64,000 nt of DNA from Salipiger abyssi (GTDB lineage: Bacteria; Pseudomonadota; Alphaproteobacteria; Rhodobacterales; Rhodobacteraceae), in contig NZ_CP015093.1 in assembly GCF_001975705.1 (NCBI RefSeq), positions 1,984,001 through 2,048,000 on the forward strand. Direction: 5' to 3'. Below, piece by piece: positions 28,747 to 37,649 of the stretch. The notes beneath the pieces are model-generated. The model worked only from the letters and a program-made list of their open reading frames with translations, did no database searches and was not told the DNA's origin. The position numbers and the translations under genes were made by a program. The number at the start of each line of letters is the position of its first letter. The first letter of the stretch is position 1.

Positions 28747-30050
28747 ACGTAAAAATCCAATTCTTCCTGCGCCTTCAGCAGGTCACGCAGTTTTATCGGA
28801 TCGTCCCCCGCAAAGAAGACCAGCCCCCAATGCGTGCCGAAGGCGGACCGGTCCGGGACCGTCTCCTCTGTCGGTGCGACCAGTTCATGCGACTCGAAAT
28901 ACGGGTGCTCCGTGGTTTCCTTGGGCATCTCGAGTTTACTGACGACACGGCGGCGCGGATAGACACCAAAACAGCCCGCGTAGCACTTGGCATCCTCGAC
29001 CGCACGCGGGAAGAAGGCGTCGACCTCCTCCTTGGTGCTTTTGGGGTCGAAAACGAGTATGGATGCCTGATAGGCATTAAAGCCATAGGCGCGCTCGATC
29101 AGCTCGAACGCTTTGAAGCCCGGCGGGCGATAGGCGACCTCACCGAAGTACATCTCCCCGTCAGAGGTGACGAAGTACTCAGGGTGGATCTGGCCGAACT
29201 GGATATCGAACGTCTTGATCAGCTTCTCGATCTGTTTGGTGATCGCTTCCCGCCAGCTTTCGAGTTCGTGGGTGGCTGGCACGAAGACGGAGTAGCCCAG
29301 CGTCACGTATTCGGAGATGTTGAGAAACTTGATCTCGCCGTCATGAATCCAAGCCTCGACCGCGAATTCCCAGCCGTCCAAATGGCTTTCCATCAGCAGC
29401 GGGTACTCTTCTTCGGGAATCTTGTCGATGTCTTCGATGTCACGGATCATGCGATGCCCCAGACAGCCGGCCTTATCGAAGGCCTTGACGTGTATCGGGT
29501 CGCCCGGGTCGCCATCGAGCTTGAGCAGCGTCTGGTTGACCCGCTTCATGAAGCGGATGATGTCGTCTTTCTCGTAGGCCTCCTCGAAGATCCCGACACG
29601 GATGCCGCCCAACTGGGCGCGGCGCTTCATCAGGGCCTTGTCGCGGAACAGGATGGATTGCCCGTACATGCGCGGCTTATCCATGAGCACTGCGTTGATC
29701 GCACCCGACCACTCGACGGTCTCCTCGAACAACGGGATGGCTACATCGACACCATCGTCCTTGAGCCGCTGGGCGATTTCCACGGACTGGTCGTTGAGCC
29801 GTGCGAAGTCCCACGGAATGAACGGAATGTTGTTGGCCTCGCAGAAATCCGCGGCCCAATCCGGCGCGACCACGACGTAGCGACGGTCGAATTTTTGGGC
29901 GGCCTTGATTGCGTTCACGCTCCAGCCGAGCAAGGCGACATAGCCTTTGTTCGGATCCTTGGGAGTTTCAGTTCCGCGCACGGAATCCAGCGTAGGATCG
30001 GTCCAGCCCGAAAGAACCTCAGCTGTCGGTGTTTCAATTTTCTTAGACAT
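28743..30050 (-). CDS. ATP-grasp ligase
   Basis: 435 residues from ATG 30050, chosen because GGAGG lies eight bases upstream; the longer in-frame start would add 46 poorly coding residues. It shows a pre-ATP-grasp domain (GYVALLGWSVNAIKAAQ, VVVAPDWAADF) and the ATP-grasp core with Lys in IHVKAFDKAG, the hinge YPLLMESHLDG, and Mg-binding acids in GQIHPEYFVTSDGEMYFGEV. It then ends with YRPPG and a 110-residue C-terminal region. Such enzymes join a carboxylate to an amine or thiol via an acyl phosphate. First gene of the pair with the papain-like protein. Confidence 0.78.
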   Translation of the reverse strand: MSKKIETPTAEVLSGWTDPTLDSVRGTETPKDPNKGYVALLGWSVNAIKAAQKFDRRYVVVAPDWAADFCEANNIPFIPWDFARLNDQSVEIAQRLKDDGVDVAIPLFEETVEWSGAINAVLMDKPRMYGQSILFRDKALMKRRAQLGGIRVGIFEEAYEKDDIIRFMKRVNQTLLKLDGDPGDPIHVKAFDKAGCLGHRMIRDIEDIDKIPEEEYPLLMESHLDGWEFAVEAWIHDGEIKFLNISEYVTLGYSVFVPATHELESWREAITKQIEKLIKTFDIQFGQIHPEYFVTSDGEMYFGEVAYRPPGFKAFELIERAYGFNAYQASILVFDPKSTKEEVDAFFPRAVEDAKCYAGCFGVYPRRRVVSKLEMPKETTEHPYFESHELVAPTEETVPDRSAFGTHWGLVFFAGDDPIKLRDLLKAQEELDFYV

Positions 30051-30577
30051 TAGCAGGCCTCCATAAAGGTTGCGCACTAAACTGACGCCCTGATCGGCAG
30101 CACAGTAGTCAACATGCAGATGTTGACTGAGACCTAACGTCCCAAGCGCCTTTTTCCAGCCGGGCCGCCCCGGCGGCGGACGGACCACGTCACAAACGGT
30201 GAGGTGCGCCTAGATTTGTAGACGCTTTGCCCCCTTACTTTGAGCCGAGGAGGCGACCATGGGGACAGCACGATCCATGCCACGACTGCGAGATGTCCAG
30301 CTGAAACGGGCGGAGCGCTGTCGGTTAGTGCGCTGGCCACGGAGGTCGAAGAGGGTGGGGAGCGGACCTTCGCTGCGCTCTAGACGAACGGCAGCGATGC
30401 GCAGAAAGCCGACGCTCATAGCGCGTTATGACTGGTCGTCGGAAGGAAGCGATACATAATTAAATGGAATTCAGAAATCTCCAAAACATCAAATTTCACA
30501 GTAGATTTGCAATGGGCAATCTGGACCTATTAGAAAAAATATAAAATCATTACTGTCAGAGTGTTTATTGGGGGGGG
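30051..30577. other. gap; promoter region of the ATP-grasp operon
   Basis: No gene is supported. 30470-30577 is AT-rich like the adjacent receiver gene. 30340-30430 carries GC-rich island filler (GGACCTTCGCTGCGCTCTAG) resembling other gaps. The upstream region of the ATP-grasp start must contain its promoter, which is not obvious. Confidence 0.35.
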
Positions 30578-31045
30578 CTATTTTTTCACCTCGCTACCAG
30601 CTTCAATAGAAGCGGTGGGGTCATAAGAGATTACATGCGTAATCTCTTCCTTCAGTTCAGTCGGCCTGCCCTTCAAGATATACGTGCAGTCTAGATTTCT
30701 GGCTTCTTGCTCCACGTCGGGGTCCCTGTGCACCGAGTAAATTATCACTTGTCGGCCCCTGTAGCCTTGATTTCGTGCGTGCCAAGCTACATGTAGGCCG
30801 GGATACTTCTTGTATACAGTCTTGGTCATGCCAGGGCCGCTCTGAGGTGAGGTTGAAATAGGGACGTTCAGATCTAGAATTAGAGTCCTGTAAATCTCCT
30901 TTGATATTGCCCGAAGCGCGCTATCAGCGTCGGACGCCGATATGACCTCGAAACCCTTGGCTTCCAAGAAGTCTACGAGCCATTGGATATTAAAAATCTC
31001 GTCATCCATCAGGACGATAGTATCTGGCTTAGTTGTGACGGCCAT
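30578..31045 (-). CDS. single-domain response regulator (receiver)
   Basis: 155 residues, a lone receiver domain without an output domain. Key residues are present: acidic pair Asp14/Asp15 (VLMDDEIFN), phospho-acceptor Asp58 (LILDLNVP), Ser104 (VIIYSVHRD) and Lys125 (YILKGRP). The start lies 17 bases inside the kinase gene, so it is translationally coupled. As the last gene of nuclease-kinase-receiver it probably accepts phosphate from the kinase. The effector is likely reached by protein contact, perhaps the nuclease (inference). GC is clearly lower than in the host genes. Confidence 0.82.
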   Translation of the reverse strand: MAVTTKPDTIVLMDDEIFNIQWLVDFLEAKGFEVISASDADSALRAISKEIYRTLILDLNVPISTSPQSGPGMTKTVYKKYPGLHVAWHARNQGYRGRQVIIYSVHRDPDVEQEARNLDCTYILKGRPTELKEEITHVISYDPTASIEAGSEVKK

Positions 31046-31763
31046 CGTCTTCCTCTCCGTCTGGAATTTTCAGCGTAAAAAGCAATCCATCTCCATCGCG
31101 CTGTACGGACATGGAGCCATGAAGACGCTTCTCCATCAAGAATTTGCATATATAAAGCCCAAGGCCGGTGCCTGAAGCGATAATATTCCGTGCATTGCCA
31201 CCTCTAAAGCCAAGATCGAAAATTTTCCTGATCTCAACCTCTGAAATCATCGATCTAGGAACGCTCCGAACGGTGATGACCGCGTCTCCAGTTGAAGATT
31301 GAATCCATTGTCTAATTTTCACTTGACTATCTGAAGCGCTGTATTTTACTGCGTTATCGAACAGGTTCATTAGAACCTGCCTCAACGCCTCAGGATGTCC
31401 TGGTACCTTATTTTGTTCTCTTTTGTTCAAAAGGTCGATAGATATACCTTTTGCGGCACCTTCCTCTTGATAGTACATCGCAGCCTCAATAACCACTTGA
31501 GGCAAAACTATTTTTCTACTCGGGCGATCCGCCTCGTATTGTGTCGAGGATAGATAGGCGAGATTCCTGACCAGAGTAATTACGCCCTCGAGTTGTGCGC
31601 GGGCAGCCTTCGTTCGTTGAACTCTGCGGCCCTCTCCTATGGTGCCATCAACCAGATTATCCAGTGTTCCCGCAACTCCATTTAATGGGTTGATAACCTG
31701 ATGCGTGAAATTGGCAAGCAATGGTAGGTCGATTTCGAAATCTTCGTTGCCGTCATCTGTCAT
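31029..31763 (-). CDS. soluble sensor histidine kinase
   Basis: 244 residues consisting only of the kinase core. HisKA has phospho-acceptor His21 in FTHQVINPLNG. The HATPase domain has N box LMNLFDNAVKYS (about 131-142) and G box SGTGLGLYICK (about 197-207). There is no membrane segment, PAS or GAF domain, so the signal must come from a partner protein. The start overlaps the nuclease stop by 11 bases and its stop overlaps the receiver start by 17, so the three proteins are made together. Confidence 0.85.
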   Translation of the reverse strand: MTDDGNEDFEIDLPLLANFTHQVINPLNGVAGTLDNLVDGTIGEGRRVQRTKAARAQLEGVITLVRNLAYLSSTQYEADRPSRKIVLPQVVIEAAMYYQEEGAAKGISIDLLNKREQNKVPGHPEALRQVLMNLFDNAVKYSASDSQVKIRQWIQSSTGDAVITVRSVPRSMISEVEIRKIFDLGFRGGNARNIIASGTGLGLYICKFLMEKRLHGSMSVQRDGDGLLFTLKIPDGEEDDGRHN

Positions 31764-32706
31764 TCACTGCCCTCAACTGAAAGAAGACCTGTGTAGCGCT
31801 GCATATTTCAAAGGTGTCACATCGAGCTAGAAGTAGGATCGGATTAAGAAAAGAGAGAGCGCTTTTGTCAATTTGACCTTTAGGGTTTAGAGCGCTGAGC
31901 CGTAGTGAGCCATCGGCGACACTACATTCAAGGGCTTCCGCTTGCACGAGATGTCGAACTGTCGCTGCAATAGTTCTGAAGCTCACCTCTTCGGGTTTCC
32001 CTAAGTCTCCCTGAATCGTCAGCCAGGGCCAGTCGGAAACATTATCTAGGGGAACTCCTTGAGAAAACCAGCCGTATGTTTTTAGATCATCCATTCTCTT
32101 GTCGAAAAGTTCGACCAAAGCTGATGCTGCCGTCAATGGGAGCTCCGGGCTTTGATCGAATGCGAGCGCTCCGTTGGCCGCCTGAACGAGCTTTGATAAG
32201 GCCGATATGATATCGAATGATGTACCGCAGCCCTTCACAGTGCTTCCTAATAGACCGTGAGCCAACGCTACATTTTGATGCAGGCGCAAAAGAGCAGGGA
32301 AATCATAGCCCCGCCAAACCCTAATCTCAGGCCGCCGTCGTTCCGTGTTCCAGCGTGAAATCTCAGTTTCACATTGCGGTGAAGGTTGGGAATTTGTTAC
32401 AAGAAGCAAAAAATCCGCCCCGTGAGAATCTGCATATGAAATCTTTTTCCACAACGTGGGCCAATCTACGGAACTGGAATAATGCTTGCACTCAATATAC
32501 CAATTTCGCTTCGTGTCTGCACCGGTCAAGTCTGAAAAATTTTGCTCTGCCTGGATGTCCCTTCCACCATCGGCACCCGGAGTGCGCCAAATAACATTTC
32601 TAAATCCAACAGCACGAACTAAGTCTAATGTTAAATTTTCAAATTGCGTGGGAGATAAGTCATTTATCCGACTGACAATGCCCTCGTCCGAAATTGAGCT
32701 CATCAT
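31753..32706 (-). CDS. Mrr-type restriction endonuclease-like protein
   Basis: 317 residues. The first about 130 residues form an Mrr_cat PD-(D/E)xK domain: LSPTQFENLTLDLVRAVGF, catalytic Asp50 in GADGGRDI, and Glu72/Lys74 in YIECKHY, followed by the ISYADSHGADFLLLVTNS strand-helix. The remaining about 185 residues are unrecognised and may be a sensor or DNA-binding part. Mrr-like enzymes usually cut modified or foreign DNA. Coupling to a kinase and a receiver is unusual and suggests a phosphorelay-controlled defence module (inference). Confidence 0.78.
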   Translation of the reverse strand: MMSSISDEGIVSRINDLSPTQFENLTLDLVRAVGFRNVIWRTPGADGGRDIQAEQNFSDLTGADTKRNWYIECKHYSSSVDWPTLWKKISYADSHGADFLLLVTNSQPSPQCETEISRWNTERRRPEIRVWRGYDFPALLRLHQNVALAHGLLGSTVKGCGTSFDIISALSKLVQAANGALAFDQSPELPLTAASALVELFDKRMDDLKTYGWFSQGVPLDNVSDWPWLTIQGDLGKPEEVSFRTIAATVRHLVQAEALECSVADGSLRLSALNPKGQIDKSALSFLNPILLLARCDTFEICSATQVFFQLRAVNDR

Positions 32707-33082
32707 ATTCCAACCTTACTTCTGAAGATCTCTCTTGAGCCACTCTTCCCCATCAGTCGAGCGTAGGGGTCACAAACCCTCCTAAGCCAAGTTTTGTCGA
32801 AAAGCCAGCCATGGATAGGACCCACTAAGGTGTCGAGCGTCCGCCTTTTTTGAAGGCGCAGTCAGTTGCAGGCTACTGCTTGTGGGAGTTTTCTGGTTCA
32901 GCAGGCGCTATGGTCCAGTTCAGAACGATCCGCTCTCCGGACCCGCAAGAAGAGCGACAGAGAGATTATGCTGAAAATTCCGCGCTTCGTCCGAAGAACC
33001 GGAAAGGGCTGGGACCGGCCATCTGCTGCGTCTGGCACGAAGGTCGGCTCTGGGCCGGCCGCGATGGACCGGCCCCTAGCGC
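32707..33082. other. 376-bp gap
   Basis: No gene is supported. It should hold the promoter of the nuclease operon near 32720-32800 (AT-rich). 32990-33075 is GC-rich filler of the type seen in other island gaps (GAAGGTCGGCTCTGGGCCGG). Confidence 0.35.
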
Positions 33083-33715
33083 TTAGATTTCTACCGACTC
33101 TGCGATCGCGAGCGCATCCTCTAGTTCCACGCCGAGGTAGCGCACGGTGCTGTCCATCTTCGTGTGGCCAAGCAATAGCTGCACTGCTCTAAGATTGCCG
33201 GTCTTCCGATAAATCTGCGCAACCTTCGTGCGACGCATGGAATGGGTACCATAGGCGCTCGGCTCAAGACCGATGGAGACCACCCAGTCCCGGACGAGGC
33301 GAGCATACTGCCGCGTCGAAATGTGCAACCGTTCGTGGAACCGTCCCGGCCAGAGATGCTCCGACCCGACCATGAGCGGGGACTCGAGCCAGGCTCCGAT
33401 TGCTTTCCGGGTCCCTTCGGTAATCTCGAAGCTTACGGGCCTGCTTGTCTTGCTCTGAACGATCGCAGCGCGGTGCTTGACCTGCCCTGCAGCGTAGACG
33501 TCGGCGACCTTGAGGCGTACCAGGTCGCAGCCTCGCAACTTGCTATCGATAGCAAGGTTGAAGAGCGCCAGTTCTCGGGTCCGATGGGCGATCTCCAGTC
33601 GGACCCGGATCGCCCAGACATGCTTCGGTTTCAGCGGGCGTTTTTGGCCGACGATACGGCCTTTGTTCCAAGCGGGCCGGCAGGCACGGATTGCTGGCAG
33701 GTTGGCGGTAGACAT
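33083..33715 (-). CDS. tyrosine recombinase (integrase)
   Basis: 210 residues from ATG 33715, chosen because GGAGG lies seven bases upstream; a longer frame to 33877 is unlikely. Catalytic residues are visible: Arg in SKLRGCDLVRLK, His-x-x-Arg in THSMRRTK, and His plus nucleophilic Tyr in LLGHTKMDSTVRYLG. The N-terminal core-binding domain is very short, as in resolvase-like small integrases. It may integrate or resolve part of the island. Confidence 0.85.
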   Translation of the reverse strand: MSTANLPAIRACRPAWNKGRIVGQKRPLKPKHVWAIRVRLEIAHRTRELALFNLAIDSKLRGCDLVRLKVADVYAAGQVKHRAAIVQSKTSRPVSFEITEGTRKAIGAWLESPLMVGSEHLWPGRFHERLHISTRQYARLVRDWVVSIGLEPSAYGTHSMRRTKVAQIYRKTGNLRAVQLLLGHTKMDSTVRYLGVELEDALAIAESVEI

Positions 33716-34343
33716 AGCGGTTCCTCCACTCCGCCGGTCCCACCACGTCTTCGGCGTTTCGCCGACGGTCAACTTTACCATCGATCTGCGGCGAAAGTCG
33801 GCTCCGAGCCCAAAGCTACCCATGCTGCGCATCGTACCAATGCCTGCTCTTCGGAGCACGGCCAAAACGTGACACAATCAGAGGTGGTTTTTCCAAGGGT
33901 TTGTGCCACAAGTTTTCTCAAAGCCTAAGGTTATGACCCCCTGAGTGACAGAAGCGGCCGTTTTTCTCGATAGTGGTTCGCTTCGAAGTTCATCGAGAGC
34001 ACTCGACAGGGAGCTTGCGCTTTCGTACCCTCTAAGTCGTCGATTGACCTACGCAAGGGACATCTGCTTGGCCTATGTGATTGTTGGTGTCTCAAGCAAA
34101 ACTGGACACATCCATCGTCTCGCTCCGATGAAAGAGCGCGGCGAATATTAACTGACAGCACCCGATCTTACAGCAGACGAGCGGAAGCGCGAGGCCAATT
34201 ACACTTGGGTGGTAGATACTGAGGAGGCCGTCCAGCTTATTGAAGATGAGGGTTACTATGCGCGGATGCAGAACGTCGAGAATGATCAAACGCCTGATTT
34301 TATCGCCAACGAGTTTATCAAGGTTTTCCGAATCCCCTAGGCT
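33716..34343. other. gap with a 3' gene remnant
   Basis: 33716-34150 holds no gene. From 34152 to 34340 a frame without ATG reads LTAPDLTADERKREANYTWV, then EEAVQLIEDEGYYARMQ and FIANEFIKVFRIP, with good coding character. It looks like the 3' end of a lost gene, or a small gene with a GTG start (GTG in YTWV). No family recognised. Confidence 0.35.
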
Positions 34344-34358
34344 GTGCGGAGACTCCAA

Positions 34359-34787
34359 ATGAAATGCCTTCAAATGGTGGCCCTGAGCATCCTGCCAACG
34401 GTAGCGATAGCTCAGAACCTGACGACGACTGTCGAAACCACAACCGTGGTATCTCAAGAGAATCTAGATTCCGCCAGTCTTTCTCAACTCACATCTGCAA
34501 TCCGATCCTTTAATGGGAAGACCGTGCACTTCAAAGGTCATCTATTATATAATTCCATTTCTGAGGAAGAGTGGTGGCTCGCAACCGACGATGGATTGAC
34601 AATCAAGATCGAACTTGATGACGGCCGGCAAGTAACGCAAACCGCGAAGCGGTGTCCGAGCATCTTTGGCTCGAATGACCGCCAACAAGGCTGCCCGGTA
34701 TCGTTGGATGTCGAGCTCGAAATAGACAGCATGTATGATTACATCATTTCCCTAAAGGGAATTGGCTTCAACGTAACCTTTGAATAA
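34359..34787 (+). CDS. small exported protein of unknown function
   Basis: About 142 residues from ATG 34359. A signal peptide is clear: MKCLQMVALSILPTVAIAQN with a likely cut after AIA. The mature part is beta-rich (TVHFKGHLLYN ... WWLATDDGLTIKIELDDG) and has two cysteines (RCPSI, QGCPV) that could form a disulphide bridge. It looks like an OB-like or small periplasmic domain; no family is recognised. Low GC suggests foreign origin. Confidence 0.55.
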   Translation: MKCLQMVALSILPTVAIAQNLTTTVETTTVVSQENLDSASLSQLTSAIRSFNGKTVHFKGHLLYNSISEEEWWLATDDGLTIKIELDDGRQVTQTAKRCPSIFGSNDRQQGCPVSLDVELEIDSMYDYIISLKGIGFNVTFE

Positions 34788-35131
34788 TTATAAGTCAGCC
34801 TGCTCTACGTAACTCGACACCTCTTACCTGCCCTGGGCAGTAGTTTCGGACAGTATTCTGGCACCGGCCAGAAACCACTGTTTTTCCCTATCTCTCGAAA
34901 GCCGCCATTAGCGCAGCCTCAGCGAAGGGTTGCTTTGTCCCGCCCTGCCGACCTTCGCCCATGACAGATGCTGCGCCATGCACGAATGGCCGCTTCGGTG
35001 ACGATGCGGTGCCGCATCGTCGGTCGCTTCGAACGGCAGGTCTGGGCCGTGAGTGTCAGGCAGCGGGAGGCCGGAGGGGCCATGCGGTTTGTCTGCTTCA
35101 GCAGTTTCGCCACTGCATCTAGAGATGACGG
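34788..35131. other. 344-bp gap
   Basis: No supported gene. 34905-35105 carries the GC-rich filler with internal symmetry (GATGCGGTGCCGCATCGTC) seen in several island gaps. Confidence 0.35.
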
Positions 35132-35671
35132 TCAATTTGCCAGTTGCTTACAGACAAAGTCGGCGCGTGATGCAATGTCGGCACGCGGCAGTTCAGTGAT
35201 TTTGTATCCGAGCGCGGTGTAGGTCTCACGCATGACGGCACAGGTCGCTTCGGCTTCGGCGCGAGTCTGCTTGCGTTCGGTGTCCTGTGCGAAGATGTCA
35301 TCCCAGAATGGCGCCAGGAAGACGCGGGCGTTGTAGCGGGCTGCCTTGGCCGCTGCAGCGACGTGGGGCGGCACGGGGAGGCTGCATAGGGTCAGGTACC
35401 CCATGATGTCGGGAATGCCTCGGTCGAAGATCACGGGGCCTGAGAGCGTTTGTGCGGCGCTGTGGGCGCGCAGGTCCCGCTCCAGCATCCGTTCGGCATA
35501 GGCCATGCGATCCGCCCAGGGGAGTGCATCTCCGCCGCGCGCCATCTCCTCGCGAATGACCGCGCGGCCGGATTCGGGAATTGTGTGAAAGCCACGGCGG
35601 GCAAGCTCGGTGATGAGGCTGGTCTTGCCCGCACCGGGGCCGCCCGTCACGACGAAGAAATTGTCGCTCAT
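35132..35671 (-). CDS. AAA-family ATPase/kinase, copy 1
   Basis: 179 residues from the ATG giving MSDNFFVVTGGPGAGKTSL. It shows Walker A GGPGAGKTS, a Walker B-like VIFDRGIPD, and a C-terminal ETYTALGYKITELPR typical of the AAA_28 group of small predicted kinases. A second copy of about 85% identity lies at 60643-61182. The longer frame to 35872 runs over a conserved upstream sequence that is shared by the second copy but shows no coding pattern. Function unknown. Confidence 0.72.
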   Translation of the reverse strand: MSDNFFVVTGGPGAGKTSLITELARRGFHTIPESGRAVIREEMARGGDALPWADRMAYAERMLERDLRAHSAAQTLSGPVIFDRGIPDIMGYLTLCSLPVPPHVAAAAKAARYNARVFLAPFWDDIFAQDTERKQTRAEAEATCAVMRETYTALGYKITELPRADIASRADFVCKQLAN

Positions 35672-35838
35672 CGGCCATCCTCGGGTTTGACAGGGGAAGG
35701 GCTGCGACGGGATCAACACGCCGACAGGCGCGGATCGAGGCAGCATGAATTTTCGCAGGGAAAACAGCACCGGTCTGCGCGGCAGAGGCAAATCCTCTGA
35801 CGAAAAGGGCAGAACCATCTGGTGTTTTTCAAGGGGTG
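35132..35838. repeat. direct repeat (AAA gene plus upstream region), copy 1
   Basis: About 700 bases resemble 60643-61345 in the same orientation, including the gene, the GGGCTGCGACGGGATCAACA stretch and the hairpin CAGAGGCAAATCCTCTG. Similarity stops at CAAGGGG; in the second copy the tRNA-Ala 3' end follows within 15 bases. Confidence 0.7.
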
Positions 35839-35960
35839 GGAAGGGGCACGTAGTTTTGCCTCTTGGTGTCAAATTTTCCCTTTGAAATCAGTGTGGAAAA
35901 ATCCCCGCGAGACGCTTGAACTGCCTTTTCTGTCAGATAGGTTTGCCTCCCAGCGGTCAT

Positions 35961-35984
35961 GAAAAAGCCGACCCGAAGGTCGGC
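35961..35984 (-). terminator. intrinsic terminator after tniQ
   Basis: On the minus strand, a 7-bp stem (GCCGACC / GGTCGGC, loop TTCG) is followed by TTTTTC, 25 bases after the tniQ stop. A strong terminator shape. Confidence 0.8.
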
Positions 35985-36008
35985 TTCTGATGCGGAAATC
36001 GTCTCGCT

Positions 36009-37649
36009 TCAGATCACGTCGCACCATCTGAAGAACCGCTGGCATTTGTCTCCGATCCGCAGTGGGCGGACGCCATAGCGATAGAGTTCCTTGCTCAGAT
36101 TGGCCGCGTCGCGATTGCGGCTGTCGGCCAGCTCCGTTAGGGACACGTGGTTGGTTCGGAAGTGCTCCACGCTTCTGGCGCAGACCACCCGCCACCTGCG
36201 ATGCTTCGCGTCGGAGAATGGCAGGATGTGGTCGATGTGCCCACATTCCAGAAGGGCGCGAATGGTGCGCGTATCGGTTTTCAACCGCAGGCTGGCTTCG
36301 CCAAGGGACAATGCCTCGTCAGCCGGGATGGTTGTTGTCTGCCGGATAGCACGGATGGAGACCGACAGATCGCCAAACCTTGCCTCGGTTGGGGCGGAGG
36401 CAAATAGAGGTAGGTGATTGTCCAGGACGCACGCCACGACCTCCGCCAGAGATGTCTGGCACTGAAGCGCCGCTTCCCGGAATGGCACCGCATCCTCCGG
36501 CGTTTTCGCCCCTGGCTTTGCCAAGCTATTCAGCTTCTTCAGAAAACCAGTGACCTCGCCTTCGTCAAAATATGATGCGCCTTTCGGACAGGCCGGAGCA
36601 TGAGATATGAGCCCTTGCGCCCGCAGCAACCTCAATGTTGCCAGTGTCATGCCGAGGATTTCCCCGGCACGCGTCGCCGCGGTTGCGGGCGTATGGACCC
36701 GCTGTTCGGGTGTCGGGACGCCAAGGATGATGGAACCCTCGGTGACGGGGAAGTTCGACCAGATGTATTCGCGAACGCTGTCGCGGATGATGTCGAAGGC
36801 AGGATCTTCGTCGCGGTCCCGCAGCCAATTATAGAACAGCCCGAACCGGTGACGATGAAGACGGGCGTCAATCGGCGTGAGGGACTGTATCTCGCGCAGG
36901 GTCGCCAGTATGGCATCCAGTCCGTTTCGCATTACCGCGTATCCGGCATTTCCCGCCCGTAGCCAGTCCCGCGCCGAGATTTCCGAACGCTTCGCGTCAG
37001 CCCCCAAGATCATCAGCGCACCTAGGTTCTCGGCGGTCTGGGTGGCAACATGGATTGGGAGATCATCGAACCATCCACTGCCCCGCCCCGTGCCGATCCG
37101 TCCGGCAAGCCAGGTTTCGAGATGCCGCTCATTCTCGTCCACGTAGGTGGGCTGCGGTGGCAAATAACCCTCCAGAAGGCGAACAATATCGAACGCATCT
37201 CTGCCGTGTCCCAAGGATACCAATGGCTCCAGCAGGCAACCATGAAGGTGGCAGGTGCGGATACTCTCGAGCTGCCAGAGGCCAAGATGAATACCTGAAG
37301 CGCGTTCACGTTGCTGACGCGCTTCGGAGATGCAGACTGGACAGACCCGCGCGTTCGTCCTCTGCAAGCATGTGAACTTCAGGTGGGCGCAACCCAACTC
37401 GAACCATCCATCCCCCATAAGGCGCGGCGACCAGAATTGCAGTATGCGGTGATCCGCCCCGCCCAAGGTTGCCAAACGCTCGATTTCAGCCGGGGCGCCG
37501 TTCATCAATTGGCTGTAGTCGATGCCGACATCCGAGCAGAACGTCACGAGGCGCCGGACGCCATTGCGCCGCGCCAGGCGCGAGGCAAAGGAGGCCGCCG
37601 TTTCGCCCGGAATGCACGTCACACGAAGAGGAAGGCGTTTCACGATCAT
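36009..37649 (-). CDS. tniQ: TniQ family transposition target-selection protein
   Basis: 546 residues, within the longer TniQ/TnsD size range. The N-terminal TniQ domain (LPLRVTCIPGETAASFASRLARR) leads into a zinc-binding region with CPVCISEAR near 102 and CHLHGC near 135. The C-terminal half holds HTH-like segments (ATRAGEILGMTLATLRLL; LGEASLRLKTDTRTIRALL) for target DNA binding. The start overlaps the tniB stop by four bases. It is the target-site selector of the Tn7-like operon. Confidence 0.85.
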   Translation of the reverse strand: MIVKRLPLRVTCIPGETAASFASRLARRNGVRRLVTFCSDVGIDYSQLMNGAPAEIERLATLGGADHRILQFWSPRLMGDGWFELGCAHLKFTCLQRTNARVCPVCISEARQQRERASGIHLGLWQLESIRTCHLHGCLLEPLVSLGHGRDAFDIVRLLEGYLPPQPTYVDENERHLETWLAGRIGTGRGSGWFDDLPIHVATQTAENLGALMILGADAKRSEISARDWLRAGNAGYAVMRNGLDAILATLREIQSLTPIDARLHRHRFGLFYNWLRDRDEDPAFDIIRDSVREYIWSNFPVTEGSIILGVPTPEQRVHTPATAATRAGEILGMTLATLRLLRAQGLISHAPACPKGASYFDEGEVTGFLKKLNSLAKPGAKTPEDAVPFREAALQCQTSLAEVVACVLDNHLPLFASAPTEARFGDLSVSIRAIRQTTTIPADEALSLGEASLRLKTDTRTIRALLECGHIDHILPFSDAKHRRWRVVCARSVEHFRTNHVSLTELADSRNRDAANLSKELYRYGVRPLRIGDKCQRFFRWCDVI

